A stretch of DNA of 64,000 nucleotides from Marivirga tractuosa DSM 4126 (GCF_000183425.1 NC_014759.1:682001-746000), one strand, 5' to 3'; shown: positions 36,796-46,341, counted from the first letter of the stretch. Notes: a model not told the origin generated them from the letters alone. Translations and numbers: made by a program.

Positions 36796-39624
36796 TTACT
36801 CTGCAGATTCCTCTTCAGGAAGTAAAATAGCTTCTACAAATTGATCTTCATTTAAGAATTCATTTGCCGCCATTTTCAGATCATCTGCCGATAAAGACTG
36901 AATCTTATCTTCTGTAACGATAAAATTGCTTAAATCGTCATCATAGTAATAGAAGCTATACAATCTGTTCAACCAATAATCATTCTTTTTCAAATCCTCT
37001 TTCAATCCTTTCAACTGAGCTTCTTTCACCTTATCTAGATCTTCTTCCTTTACACCATTGGCCTTGATATCAGCTAAAATTTCATGGGTAGTTTTAACCA
37101 ACTCATCTACATTCTCAGGTCCACAAGGGAAGGCAATTCTAAATGAATAACGACTTTCCGGTAGTCTTGACATACTTCCAGAAGCACCAACTCCATAAAC
37201 ACCACTTTTCTCTTCTCTAAGGATGTCAATCAATTCATTTGTGACTAGCTCTCCTAGTGATTTTAGATAATAACTTTTTTGCTTATCATATTCTGTATCA
37301 CCGTGATATAAGATAGTAGCATAACTTTTTTGATCAGTTCCTTTAATAATTTCTTCTTTCACTATTCCTTCAGGAGGTCTGATACCTAAATCTACCCAAT
37401 TATCTTTTCTTTCAATTGTTGGCAAGCTCCCCAAATAAGTTTCCAACATTGGAGTGATCCCCTCAACATCAAAGTTTCCAACAAAAACAAATGTAAAATC
37501 ACTGGCATCTGCAAACCTTTCTTTGTAAATGTTGTAAGCTCTTTGAAAATCAATTTTATCTAAATCTTCTGCCTTTGGAAATCCGCCACCTCTAGGGTTG
37601 TCTTGAGAAAGAATCATGCTCAATTTATCACTGTAGTAGAATTGAGGATTTGACATTAAATTACCAAATAACATTTTATTCTTACTCACATAAGAACCAA
37701 AGGCTTCTTCATCCATTCTTGGAGCTGTAAAGTAAAGATGAGTAAGCTGGAACATCTCTTCTAAATCCTGTGGACTTGCTTCTGCTCTAAAACCTTCTGA
37801 TAAACTTGAAATATAGGGACTTACCCTTACAGTTTTACCAGAAAGCATTTTTTTGATCTCGGTATTAGAAAAATCGGCAACTCCCGCTTCAGTAATTAAA
37901 GAAGTCGCATTAGAGGCAGAATAATAGTCTTCCATTTCGTATTGGCTATGACCACCAAAACTATAGGCCCGCATCTTAACTTCATCATTTTTGAATTGCG
38001 TTGGCTTAAGTATTACCCTAACTCCATTATTTAGCTCAAGTTCTGTTACACCAAGCTCATCATGCACGACCCTATTTTGCACTTTCCCTGCTTTTGGAGC
38101 AGTAGTCATGAAGCTTTCAGCTACATCTTCATCTTTATAAGGTTCCAAATCAGAATTTTCGACTTCCTCTAAAATGGAAAGTATTTCTTCCTCACTTGGC
38201 ATTTCCACTCCTTCTTTTTCAGCTCCTGTAAGCACTACAACCCTATTTTCATCTGTCACCCATTTGCTAGCCAGCATATTGATCTCAGGTAAAGTGATAG
38301 TGTTAATCAAGTTTTGATAAAATTCGAATTCAAATTCTGCACCTGGAATAGGGTTCTCACTTAAAAAATGCTGAATATAGGCACTTGCAAATCTGGTTGA
38401 CTCGGTCTTGTCCAGCTCTTTAACTCTCTTTTCAGCATTATTCAAAAAAGTCTTTTTATAGCGATCGAGTTCAGATGCGGTAAATCCATGCTCTTTGATT
38501 CGCTTGTTCTCTTCGGCCAACACTTGTACTCCTTTCTCAAAGCCATTCTCACCAACAACAGCAAAAGAAGAATAAGCACTTTTATTTCTAACCATTTGGG
38601 AAAAGCTGGTACTAGCAAATAAAAATGGTGGATTAGCTGATTGCCTCAACTCATCTAATCTTTGACCTAGCATTCCATTATAGAGGCTATAAACCAAATC
38701 TCTTCTCATATCCGATAATGTTTTCATTTCTTCATTATCATGCTTATAATAAAGTTGAATCTGATTGAAATTAGCTTCTTTATCCGTTACAATGCTAACA
38801 TAGGTTTCTTCATGAGCAGGCACTTCATATAATTTTTTCTTTTTTGCCTTTTTAGGATTTTGCAAATCACCAAATCGCGCTTTGATTTCCTTCTCCATTT
38901 CTGCTGGGTCTATATCTCCCACTGCAATAACTGCCATCAAATTAGGTCTGTACCAATCCTCATAAAATGAACGGAGAGTTTCATATTCGAAATTCTCTAA
39001 GATCTCCTTTTTGCCAATCGGTAGTCTTTCAGCATATCTTGAATCTTTAAATAAAACAGGAAAGTATTCATCTCTCATTCTTTGACCTGCTCCTTGTCCC
39101 AATCTCCATTCCTCCAAAACAACCCCTCTTTCTTTATCAATCTCATCTCCAGTCATCAGCAATCCTCCTGCCCAATCTTCTAGTACAGTCAGACCATTAT
39201 CCAATGTTTCTTCATCTGTAGGAATTGGCAGAATGTATACTGTTTCATCAAAACTAGTATAAGCATTTAAATCAGCACCGAATTTTACACCTGCAGACTG
39301 TAGATAATCTACTAATTCGTTCTTTTTGAAATTTTCGGTTCCATTAAACGCCATGTGCTCAGTAAAGTGAGCTAGGCCCAATTGTTTGTCATTTTCCTGC
39401 ATGGAACCTGCATTAATAACCAAACGAAATTCTACCTTATCTTCGGGTTTTTCATTTTGGCGAATGTAGTAGGTCAAACCATTTTCTAATTGTCCTACTT
39501 TCACCTTAGGATCCAATGGAATCGGTTTCTCTAAGGCATTGTTAAGTTCTGAATTTTGTGACCATACTGGACTTACTGCTAAAAACAGCAAGAAAGCGAT
39601 CACTAAAGATTTCATTTTAAGCAT
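36796..39624 (-). CDS. secreted M16-family zinc peptidase
   Basis: 942 aa with a signal peptide (cleavage near residue 23, VWSQ-NS). The inverted zinc motif HxxEH is intact in LAHFTEHMAFNG (residues 86-90), with the distal glutamate expected in ERGVVLEEW. Two M16 halves follow one another in one chain, the second lacking the zinc motif (from about residue 510). Pitrilysin-like proteins degrade peptides in an enclosed chamber; the signal peptide places this one in the periplasm or outside. It is followed by another zinc peptidase-like gene and an M1 peptidase gene, suggesting a region devoted to peptide use. Confidence 0.93.
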   Translation of the reverse strand: MLKMKSLVIAFLLFLAVSPVWSQNSELNNALEKPIPLDPKVKVGQLENGLTYYIRQNEKPEDKVEFRLVINAGSMQENDKQLGLAHFTEHMAFNGTENFKKNELVDYLQSAGVKFGADLNAYTSFDETVYILPIPTDEETLDNGLTVLEDWAGGLLMTGDEIDKERGVVLEEWRLGQGAGQRMRDEYFPVLFKDSRYAERLPIGKKEILENFEYETLRSFYEDWYRPNLMAVIAVGDIDPAEMEKEIKARFGDLQNPKKAKKKKLYEVPAHEETYVSIVTDKEANFNQIQLYYKHDNEEMKTLSDMRRDLVYSLYNGMLGQRLDELRQSANPPFLFASTSFSQMVRNKSAYSSFAVVGENGFEKGVQVLAEENKRIKEHGFTASELDRYKKTFLNNAEKRVKELDKTESTRFASAYIQHFLSENPIPGAEFEFEFYQNLINTITLPEINMLASKWVTDENRVVVLTGAEKEGVEMPSEEEILSILEEVENSDLEPYKDEDVAESFMTTAPKAGKVQNRVVHDELGVTELELNNGVRVILKPTQFKNDEVKMRAYSFGGHSQYEMEDYYSASNATSLITEAGVADFSNTEIKKMLSGKTVRVSPYISSLSEGFRAEASPQDLEEMFQLTHLYFTAPRMDEEAFGSYVSKNKMLFGNLMSNPQFYYSDKLSMILSQDNPRGGGFPKAEDLDKIDFQRAYNIYKERFADASDFTFVFVGNFDVEGITPMLETYLGSLPTIERKDNWVDLGIRPPEGIVKEEIIKGTDQKSYATILYHGDTEYDKQKSYYLKSLGELVTNELIDILREEKSGVYGVGASGSMSRLPESRYSFRIAFPCGPENVDELVKTTHEILADIKANGVKEEDLDKVKEAQLKGLKEDLKKNDYWLNRLYSFYYYDDDLSNFIVTEDKIQSLSADDLKMAANEFLNEDQFVEAILLPEEESAE

Positions 39625-39748
39625 AATTTTAAGTTTTTATTTTGTTACAAAGTTTCAAATTATCATAAAAATTATCTCTAAGCAACTATCCAGTTAGTTT
39701 TGTTCCTTAAAATAAACAATCAGAAATTCAGATCGTTATTGAAGCTAT

Positions 39749-40315
39749 ATGAAGGTAAATTTCGAGAAAGTTAAAAGTGATAAAATAAAGAATAGCTTTT
39801 TAGAAGCATTAAGTAAATTTGAAGACTTGCATGAATACCCTATTACCCTTTATCAGAAAAGGGTAAAATCATCCACCATGCAGGCACAGCCAATCATATC
39901 TTTAAAAAATATATTCAGTGGTGTTAAAAGATATAGGATAAAATTAGGCGTTTATGTAAGCAGTAGTGAGCGCTTAAAAATAGAGGAAGTTCCTCAAAAA
40001 GTAATGACAGGATGGTTTGCACATGAATTAGGTCACCTAATCGACTACCTCTCCTACTCGAATTTTGGAATGATCAAATATGGGCTGCAATATGTACTTT
40101 CGAATTCATTCAAAATAAAGGCAGAACACGAGGCTGATTATATCGCAATCAAAAAAGGTTTTCGAGACGAGATCATTGCAACAAAGGAATGGGTTCTTAA
40201 TCATGATTTAGTAGGCCAACGCTATAAGGACAGACTTAATAAGTACTATTTATCCATTGAACAAGTTGAGCTTTGTAATGTAAACGAACCACCATTTGTA
40301 CCCATAATAGAATAA
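39749..40315 (+). CDS. small zincin-like protein with HExxH motif
   Basis: 188 aa, no signal peptide or membrane segment. The zinc motif is FAHELGHLIDY (HELGH near residues 92-96). A second motif EHEADYIAIKKGF about 40 residues later could give the third ligand, as in M48-like and related zincins. The N-terminal 80 residues are basic and not recognised. No named family can be assigned with confidence. It is transcribed opposite to the M16 gene and toward the M1 gene. Confidence 0.65.
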   Translation: MKVNFEKVKSDKIKNSFLEALSKFEDLHEYPITLYQKRVKSSTMQAQPIISLKNIFSGVKRYRIKLGVYVSSSERLKIEEVPQKVMTGWFAHELGHLIDYLSYSNFGMIKYGLQYVLSNSFKIKAEHEADYIAIKKGFRDEIIATKEWVLNHDLVGQRYKDRLNKYYLSIEQVELCNVNEPPFVPIIE

Positions 40316-40343
40316 AAAAAGCTCCCCATTTGGAGAGCTTTTT
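40315..40343. terminator. bidirectional terminator between convergent genes
   Basis: AAAAAAGCTCC (40315-40325) and GGAGAGCTTTTT (40332-40343) form a hairpin with A-run before and T-run after. It can serve both the zincin-like gene and the M1 gene on the other strand. Confidence 0.75.
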
Positions 40344-40349
40344 AGTACA

Positions 40350-42308
40350 TTATTTATCTTCATAATATGGACTTGGCCATACATCGTTACTTCCATTAAT
40401 ATCCGGAAGAATTTTATTAGGATCAAGTTCGATTTTCTCCACTTCTTTGCCAGTGCTTAACAAATGATTCCATGAATTTCCTCTTTGCCAGATTTCAACT
40501 GGAAGTTCAACCATTTCGTCAGTTCCATCTGCGTATGTAACTTTCATTTTCACTGGCATTGGTACTTCGCCTTTATTAGCTAAAACCAGTAGATAGCTGC
40601 CTTGATAAGGGTAAACACCATCTAGAGCAATGTCAATATTGCCATTTCCGTAGAACCATGTTTTCCAGAACCAAGATAAGCTTTCACCTGAAACATTCTC
40701 CATTGTATTAAAGAAGTCTCCTGGAGTTGGGTGCTTATAAGCCCATCTGTTTATATAAGCTTTGAAAGCATTGTCAAATCTCTCATGTCCTAAGATGTAC
40801 TCTCTTAGCATTAAAAGTCCCATTGCAGGCTTCATATAAGCTATCATACCCAAATTTCGAGTATCTGCAACATCAGGGTAAGTAGCGATTTTCTCTCTGC
40901 TTTCGCTTGTCAACCATCCTACATAGCTCCTTGTTTCATCCAAATCATCTGCAAATTCGCCATCATTAAATTCCTCTGAAGAATAGAAATTAATAAAGGT
41001 ATTGAAGCCTTCATCCATCCAGGCATAAAGTCTTTCATTACTTCCCACTATCATTGGAAACCAGTTATGGCCAAATTCATGATCTGTAACACCCCATAAT
41101 GATTTGTTTTTTGATTGATATCCACAGAAATTCAAACCAGGATATTCCATTCCTCCAATATCCGCTGCCACATTCACTGCATTTGGGTAAGGATATTCGA
41201 ACCACATATTAGAATAATGCTCTACTGATGCCTTAGAATATTCCGTTGATCTACCGTAACCATCTTCACCATCACTTTCTTTAGGATAAGCAGATTGAGC
41301 CATTGCTTTTTTTCCACTTGGTAAGTCAATTTTAGCTGCATCCCAGATAAAAGCTGGTGATGAACCCCATGCTACATCTCTAGCATTTTCAATTTTAAAT
41401 TTCCAGGTTAAGTTTCCTGATTGCTTTGGTCTTGTAATAGAAGGATCACCTACCTCATCAGCCGTTATAATATGAACCGTTTCATCACTTTTGGCTGCTT
41501 TAGCCATTCTATTTTGCTGTTGGCTGGTCAATACTTCTTGAGGATTTAACAATTCTCCAGAACCCACTACAATGTGGTTGTAAGGAACTGTTACATTATA
41601 TTCAAAGTCACCATAATCTAAATAAAACTCACCTGCACCTAAATAAGGCTCAGTATTCCAGCCTCTAACATCATCAAACACAACCATTTTCGGATACCAT
41701 TGAGCCATAGCGAATATAGTGCCATCATCAACTTTCAACTGCCCCATTCTATCCATACCTTTTACAGGAATTTTGTATTCGAAATTCATGCTTATAGTAG
41801 CAGTACCGCCTTTTGCTTCAATTGGTTCATCGAAGAAAACCTGCATTCTAGTATCAGTAATAATATATTCGCTTGAAGGATTCCCTCGTCTTCCACTTAC
41901 TGCTTTTAAATTGGTGATATTATAACCACCATCCATATCACCTGCATAGCGATTTCCTTGGATTGGAGTGGTCAAAGTACCTCTAGAAGTTTCCGTAAAA
42001 CGATTTTGCTCTAAATGCAACCAAACGAATTCTAATGCTTCTGGACTATTATTAGTATATTCAATGGTTATATTACCATTTATCATTTCATTTTCTTCAT
42101 CCAAAGTGACGTTAATCTTATAATCAGCACTGTTCTGCCAGTAGTTATATCCAGGTTTACCCGATGCTGATCTGAACTCATTTCCACTTCTGTCGCCAAA
42201 AAATTTGAATAGATCCTGATTGGTTTCTTGAGGTTCTTGTGCAAATAGGCTGCTCATTACGCCTAAAAACATCAATACCGATAGTTTTAATACTCTCATA
42301 TATTTCAT
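40350..42308 (-). CDS. secreted M1-family metallopeptidase
   Basis: 652 aa with a signal peptide (cleavage near residue 24, SSLFAQ-EP). The M1 N-terminal beta domain contains the substrate-anchor motif in the variant form GGMEYPG rather than GAMEN. The zinc motif HEFGHNWFP lies near residue 405, and the third ligand glutamate in WMDEGFNTFINFY follows. The C-terminal third is a beta domain. It should act as an aminopeptidase or tripeptidase on exported peptides. It is related in architecture to the 620-aa M1 protein at 49.3-51.2 kb. Confidence 0.93.
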   Translation of the reverse strand: MKYMRVLKLSVLMFLGVMSSLFAQEPQETNQDLFKFFGDRSGNEFRSASGKPGYNYWQNSADYKINVTLDEENEMINGNITIEYTNNSPEALEFVWLHLEQNRFTETSRGTLTTPIQGNRYAGDMDGGYNITNLKAVSGRRGNPSSEYIITDTRMQVFFDEPIEAKGGTATISMNFEYKIPVKGMDRMGQLKVDDGTIFAMAQWYPKMVVFDDVRGWNTEPYLGAGEFYLDYGDFEYNVTVPYNHIVVGSGELLNPQEVLTSQQQNRMAKAAKSDETVHIITADEVGDPSITRPKQSGNLTWKFKIENARDVAWGSSPAFIWDAAKIDLPSGKKAMAQSAYPKESDGEDGYGRSTEYSKASVEHYSNMWFEYPYPNAVNVAADIGGMEYPGLNFCGYQSKNKSLWGVTDHEFGHNWFPMIVGSNERLYAWMDEGFNTFINFYSSEEFNDGEFADDLDETRSYVGWLTSESREKIATYPDVADTRNLGMIAYMKPAMGLLMLREYILGHERFDNAFKAYINRWAYKHPTPGDFFNTMENVSGESLSWFWKTWFYGNGNIDIALDGVYPYQGSYLLVLANKGEVPMPVKMKVTYADGTDEMVELPVEIWQRGNSWNHLLSTGKEVEKIELDPNKILPDINGSNDVWPSPYYEDK

Positions 42309-42543
42309 TTATCGTTTAAATTCAATTAAGCACGAAATTAATATATTTTTATTGCCCTGCACAGATTTGTTTGATGAATGGGCTACAAGTTGGCAGGTTT
42401 TCAGGTTGACATCTTTGAAAGTTGACAAGTTTGCAGGTTGGAGGAATAACTTGAAATTTTTCAACATCTTTTACCAAAGCGGGTTATGGGTACTAAGTAG
42501 ATTTTATATCTTTGCCACAGCTAAAAATAAATTAAAATATACT
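42309..42543. other. intergenic region with short direct repeats and a promoter-like box
   Basis: Words of the type GTTGGCAGGTT and GTTGACAAGTTTGCAGGTTG repeat between about 42388 and 42440. TATCTTTG at 42507-42514 fits a -7 box for the dehydrogenase gene. A longer open frame running back through this region to 42352 is not considered coding. Confidence 0.45.
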
Positions 42544-43434
42544 ATGGAAAATATAGCAGTAATTGGTTCAGGAACGATGGGTAACGGCATAGCGCATGTT
42601 TTTGCTCAAAATGGTTTTAAAGTTTCTTTAATTGACATAAGTGAAGCTGCTCTTGAAAAAGGAATGGCTACTATCGCTAAAAACTTGGACAGACAAGTAA
42701 AAAAAGAAAAAATAGACGAAGCCAAGAAAACTGAAACGCTTAATAATATCACTACTTTCACATCAGTAAAAGAGGGCGCAAAAGGTGCTGATTTGGTAGT
42801 GGAAGCTGCAACTGAAAATACAGATTTAAAACTAAAAATCTTTAAGGAACTAGATGAGGTTTGCGATGAGAAAACAATCCTTGCTTCCAACACTAGTTCA
42901 ATTTCAATTACAAAAATTGCGTCAGTTACCAACAGACCAGAAAAAGTGATTGGAATGCACTTTATGAATCCAGTTCCTGTAATGAAATTAGTAGAGATTA
43001 TCCGTGGATATTCTACTTCTGATGAAGTGACAGAGCGAATCATGGAGATGTCTAAAAAATTAGGCAAAATCCCTGAGGAAGTGAATGACTATCCTGGTTT
43101 TATTGCCAACAGAATATTAATGCCTATGATCAATGAAGCGATCTTTAGCTTATTCGAAGGTGTTGCAGGCGTGAAAGAAATTGATTCCGTGATGAAATTA
43201 GGTATGGCTCACCCAATGGGTCCATTACAATTAGCTGACTTTATTGGTTTGGATGTTTGTTTAAGCATTTTAAATGTATTGCATGATGGTTTAGGCGATC
43301 CTAAATACAGACCTTGCCCGCTGCTTATCAATATGGTGCAAGCTGGGAAATTAGGCGCTAAATCTGGGGAAGGGTTTTACGATTACGGCCATGGAACAAA
43401 AGATTTGGTAGTTGCAAGCACTTTCAAAAAGTAA
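42544..43434 (+). CDS. hbd: 3-hydroxybutyryl-CoA / 3-hydroxyacyl-CoA dehydrogenase
   Basis: 296 aa from the ATG at 42544, where the Rossmann fold starts (MENIAVIGSGTMGNGIAHVF). It oxidises or reduces the 3-hydroxyacyl-CoA/3-oxoacyl-CoA pair with NAD(H), in fatty-acid breakdown or butanoate metabolism. The catalytic histidine is in GMHFMNPVPVMKLVEI, and NRILMPMINEA and MGPLQLADFIGLDV mark the C-terminal domain. Length is typical for the monofunctional enzyme. Its stop overlaps the start of the next gene (TAATG). Confidence 0.93.
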   Translation: MENIAVIGSGTMGNGIAHVFAQNGFKVSLIDISEAALEKGMATIAKNLDRQVKKEKIDEAKKTETLNNITTFTSVKEGAKGADLVVEAATENTDLKLKIFKELDEVCDEKTILASNTSSISITKIASVTNRPEKVIGMHFMNPVPVMKLVEIIRGYSTSDEVTERIMEMSKKLGKIPEEVNDYPGFIANRILMPMINEAIFSLFEGVAGVKEIDSVMKLGMAHPMGPLQLADFIGLDVCLSILNVLHDGLGDPKYRPCPLLINMVQAGKLGAKSGEGFYDYGHGTKDLVVASTFKK

Positions 43435-43652
43435 TGGAAGGTCTTAATCCTGAAATTTTAAAAGATTTAGTCAGAGTAAAGATGCCCTTCGGTAAATACA
43501 AGGGCACTTTACTTTGTAATTTACCTGTCTCCTATCTTGAGTGGTTCAAAAGAAAAGATGGTTTCCCTCCTGGAAAATTAGGCATGCAAATGGAAACACT
43601 CTGGGTTATTAAAACCAACGGACTGGAAGACTTACTGAAACCACTTCGATGA
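43434..43652 (+). CDS. DUF3820 family protein
   Basis: 72 aa. The pattern MPFGKYKGTLLCNLPVSYLE then WFKRKDGFPPGKLGMQM is the DUF3820 signature. The function of the family is unknown; some related domains occur in exonuclease-like proteins. The start codon overlaps the stop of the dehydrogenase gene by one base, so the two are co-translated. Confidence 0.8.
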   Translation: MEGLNPEILKDLVRVKMPFGKYKGTLLCNLPVSYLEWFKRKDGFPPGKLGMQMETLWVIKTNGLEDLLKPLR

Positions 43653-43789
43653 TTAACCACAAAGTTTTTTTTTACCACAAAGTTACGCTAAGTTGTTCAC
43701 GAAGACCACAAAGTAACAGCTAAAGCTGTTGAAGGATACTCGTCTTACCAATTTGCTCAATTAGAATACTTCATTTTTTAATGACTGTA
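43653..43789. repeat. degenerate ACCACAAAG-type repeats left of the IS
   Basis: AACCACAAAGTTT, TACCACAAAGTTACGCTAAG, TTGTTCACGAAGACCACAAAG recur here. The same family of words is found right of the GxxExxY gene (45690-45912), so the IS and the GxxExxY gene are bracketed by it. Confidence 0.6.
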
Positions 43790-43876
43790 AACATACGAGT
43801 TTCTTTAAGTTGTTCGCAAAGATTCTGTGTTGAAAACCAAATGATTTTTCATTAAATTTACAATTAGGAAAACAAA

Positions 43877-44947
43877 TCAAGAGCGGACTTGATCCAGCTC
43901 GGTTAGGGCGGCCTCTTGGGGCTGCTCTAATAAAAATTTATCTTTGCAATATTCTGGATTATATCTTTCTTCTTTTTTCCATAGTGTATAGATCAGTATC
44001 AGCAATTTTCTTTGCACGGCCACATAGCTTTTCATTTTAATCTTTTGTCTGTCGAACAGACGGTTATAAAAATTACTTAATGGCTCATCATGTTGGACTG
44101 CCGTTAATGCTGGGAAGTAGAGTGCTTTTCTAATATGTTTATTTCCTTTGTGGGAAATTCTAGCTTTGGTGTTAACCGATGTTCCAGATTGTTTGTTGTT
44201 GATGTCATAACCGGCATAACATACCAATTGACGGCTGTTTCTGATAAGGTTAAAGCCATTTGTTTCTGCTATTACAATGGTTGCTGTAATAAAGCCAACT
44301 CCTTTTAGGGAGCATATGTAATTAATTTTCTTTTTTAACCATGGGGTTTGATCGACTATGTCTTTCATTTGAGTTTCTACTTGGTCAATCAGCTTATCCA
44401 AGAACTTAATGTGTTGCTTGGCTCTTTTTAATGTAAACTTATCGACTTCTGCCATGTGTTCTTTGGCATGTTGTTGGTTCTTGGCCCTGGTTCTTTCATT
44501 GAGTAATTGCTCTCGTTCTCTGCTCAGACCTTTTAATTTCAATAAAGAGGCATCTGGTTTTGTCCAGTTGTCTATCTTTTTTAATAACCCAAATTCAGCG
44601 ATGTGCCTTGCACTGATTTTATCGTCTATGCGTCTCACATCAGTGCTACGGCCATAATTAGCTACTTTGTTGGGCAGAACAACGGCAAGTTCAAAACCAT
44701 TATCGTAAAGCGCGTAAGCCAATTGCTCATGATAAACACCTGTTGCTTCCATGACTACTTGAAGAGGAAGATCATTAAGTTGATGTCTTTTAACCCAATT
44801 CATCAATTTCTTAATATCCTTTTTGGTATTGGCAAACTGACCACTTGATACAATTTTTAATTCAAAATCCTCTTGGAGGGTCATCAAAACAACATCCAGA
44901 GCATCCATTGAAACATCGATTCCACAGCATTGTCTAAGTACTTTCAT
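43877..44947 (-). CDS. IS110-family transposase
   Basis: About 356 aa from the ATG at 44947 (a GTG at 44968 would add seven residues). The N-terminal DEDD RuvC-like domain has CGIDVSMD, VVMEATG and the acidic residues around DVRRIDDKISA. The C-terminal Transposase_20 domain contains LKGVGFITATIVIAE, with the serine region SGTSVNTKARISHKGNKHIR. All key parts are present and the frame is intact, so the element may be active. IS110 transposases are known to be guided by an RNA from the element's non-coding end. Confidence 0.93.
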   Translation of the reverse strand: MKVLRQCCGIDVSMDALDVVLMTLQEDFELKIVSSGQFANTKKDIKKLMNWVKRHQLNDLPLQVVMEATGVYHEQLAYALYDNGFELAVVLPNKVANYGRSTDVRRIDDKISARHIAEFGLLKKIDNWTKPDASLLKLKGLSREREQLLNERTRAKNQQHAKEHMAEVDKFTLKRAKQHIKFLDKLIDQVETQMKDIVDQTPWLKKKINYICSLKGVGFITATIVIAETNGFNLIRNSRQLVCYAGYDINNKQSGTSVNTKARISHKGNKHIRKALYFPALTAVQHDEPLSNFYNRLFDRQKIKMKSYVAVQRKLLILIYTLWKKEERYNPEYCKDKFLLEQPQEAALTELDQVRS

Positions 44948-44968
44948 GGCTTTAAAGTTTAGTTCCAC

Positions 44969-45186
44969 AATAGCAATAAGATACTCTTCTGGCTCCTGTC
45001 TCGTGTTAATACAAGATATTTCAATTGATGAAATTCTTTTGATTCTGGTTCGGAATTTAAAAAGAGTAAAAACAAAGTGAGGAATATCTTTGCGAGAACA
45101 TAGCTCTTAGCTTGTTTGTTCACAAATACTGCTCTCACTTTGCCTAATTGCTTTATTAAAAATACTTATATTTTTAATAATTCTTG
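44969..45186 (-). ncRNA. candidate bridge/seek RNA region of the IS110 element
   Basis: The non-coding stretch of about 220 bases before the transposase start is where IS110-group elements encode the guide RNA. Short self-complementary parts are visible, such as AAATACTTATATTTTTAA near 45159 and GAACATAGCTCTTAGCTTGTT near 45099. I cannot define the loops or target matches by eye. Confidence 0.35.
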
Positions 45187-45267
45187 AACATACGAGATTA
45201 CTAAGGTTTTTCGATATTAAGCATAGGGTAAATTTCAAATTTCTTTGCGGTTAAATCTTTTCTTTGA

Positions 45268-45648
45268 TTAAATGTAGCCGTTTATCAGCCTTTTGATGCC
45301 AGATTTTAAAAAAGAGACATTAAAATTGATTAATAATCCTAATTTATAATGACCCAGCTTCATATAAGTCAAAGCTTGAGCTTTGTGAACATCATTCAGT
45401 TTATCAACGCTCTTAAGTTCAATTACCACTTTATCTTCAACTAATAAATCTATCTTGTACCCACAATCCATTTTGATTTCTTCATAGATAACAGGCATGG
45501 ATTTTTCTTTTATAACAGCTAGATTTTGATTTTTGAGTTCGTAGAAAAGACATTCTTGATAGGCATTCTCTAATAAACCAGGGCCTAAAGATTGATGTAC
45601 TTTGATAGCAGAGCCAATGATTATCTTGCTTAATTCATTTTCATTCAT
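45268..45648 (-). CDS. GxxExxY family protein (PD-(D/E)XK nuclease-like fold)
   Basis: 126 aa. The family name motif is in GPGLLENAYQECL (residues about 22-34). A nuclease-like core follows: YKIDLLVEDKVVIELKS (aspartate and ELK) resembles the PD-(D/E)XK active site. The role of these small, widely transferred proteins is not established. The gene lies between an IS110 element and a stretch of degenerate repeats typical of this family's surroundings. Confidence 0.85.
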   Translation of the reverse strand: MNENELSKIIIGSAIKVHQSLGPGLLENAYQECLFYELKNQNLAVIKEKSMPVIYEEIKMDCGYKIDLLVEDKVVIELKSVDKLNDVHKAQALTYMKLGHYKLGLLINFNVSFLKSGIKRLINGYI

Positions 45649-45915
45649 AATTTATAAGGTTTGGTTAAACCACTAAAGTATAAATTTCAAATAAATATTA
45701 AAAGAACAGAACCTATTTAACTACAAAGAACTTTTTAAACACAGAGACAAATTTAACCATGAAGTTTCTGTAAGTCTTACACAAAGGTCGCTAAGGTTTT
45801 CTTTGTTGTGTATATCTCTATGTCCATAGTGGTTAAAAAGTCTCAGTGTCCATTGCGGTTATATGTCTTCTTTGTGAAACTTTGTGAAAATCTCCGTGTT
45901 CTTTGTGGTTAAAAT
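45649..45915. repeat. degenerate repeats right of the GxxExxY gene
   Basis: Words such as AACTTTTTAAACACAGAGAC, TTAACCATGAAGTTTC, CTTTGTTGTGTATATCTC, TTTGTGAAACTTTGTGAAAA and GTGTTCTTTGTGGTTAAA follow each other in both orientations. They match the ACCACAAAG family left of the IS. No gene is seen in this stretch. Confidence 0.65.
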
Positions 45916-46341
45916 TCAGTGCTGACTGTGGTTAATCCGTTGGATGTAGATTGCAGGGATTAACAGCACCATTAAGGTAGGATTTATAATCAGCCTATGG
46001 ATAAAGCTGATATACATGTGATCAATTGAGGTGTAATACCTCAAAATAAAATAGGGAATCAGTAAAAAGAAAAAGCCCACCGCTTCAATTGCTAATCCAA
46101 ACTTTACGTATTTATAATCATAAAAAATAGCGTAAATTAATAGCAATACTAGATTATCATTCAACAAAAATCGGATTATCCTATTGATAATAAATTGATT
46201 TTGAGTACTAAAATCATCAGAAATCAATAAACTATAATCAAAACGTTGAGCAATAAAAATTATTCCCAAGCCTGTTAAACTGATAAATATCAACAATATT
46301 CTAAGTCCTTTATTGGGTTGTAACCAATCGTTATTTTTCAT
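45916..46341 (-). CDS. exosortase F-associated membrane protein
   Basis: 141 aa with four hydrophobic segments (about residues 14-31, 62-75, 82-98 and 117-134). Size, topology and position directly after xrtF (11-base overlap) match the small membrane protein regularly paired with XrtF in Bacteroidota. Its role in sorting is unknown. It may assist the exosortase in the inner membrane. Confidence 0.8.
   Translation of the reverse strand: MKNNDWLQPNKGLRILLIFISLTGLGIIFIAQRFDYSLLISDDFSTQNQFIINRIIRFLLNDNLVLLLIYAIFYDYKYVKFGLAIEAVGFFFLLIPYFILRYYTSIDHMYISFIHRLIINPTLMVLLIPAIYIQRINHSQH

Larger units (their letters stand above)
43790..45196 (-). mobile_element. IS110-family insertion sequence, approximate limits
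   Basis: The transposase gene is flanked by AACATACGAG at 43790-43799 and 45187-45196, giving about 1.4 kb, a normal length for IS110 elements. No long terminal inverted repeats are seen, as expected for this family. The direct repeat could instead belong to the local repeat family, because sequence similarity continues loosely past it, so the ends are uncertain by some tens of bases. Confidence 0.5.

Noticed and set aside
42352..42543. N-terminal extension of the hydroxyacyl-CoA dehydrogenase
   Set aside because: The extra 64 residues are unlike the family and cover repeats and a promoter-like box; the Rossmann motif starts right after the ATG at 42544.
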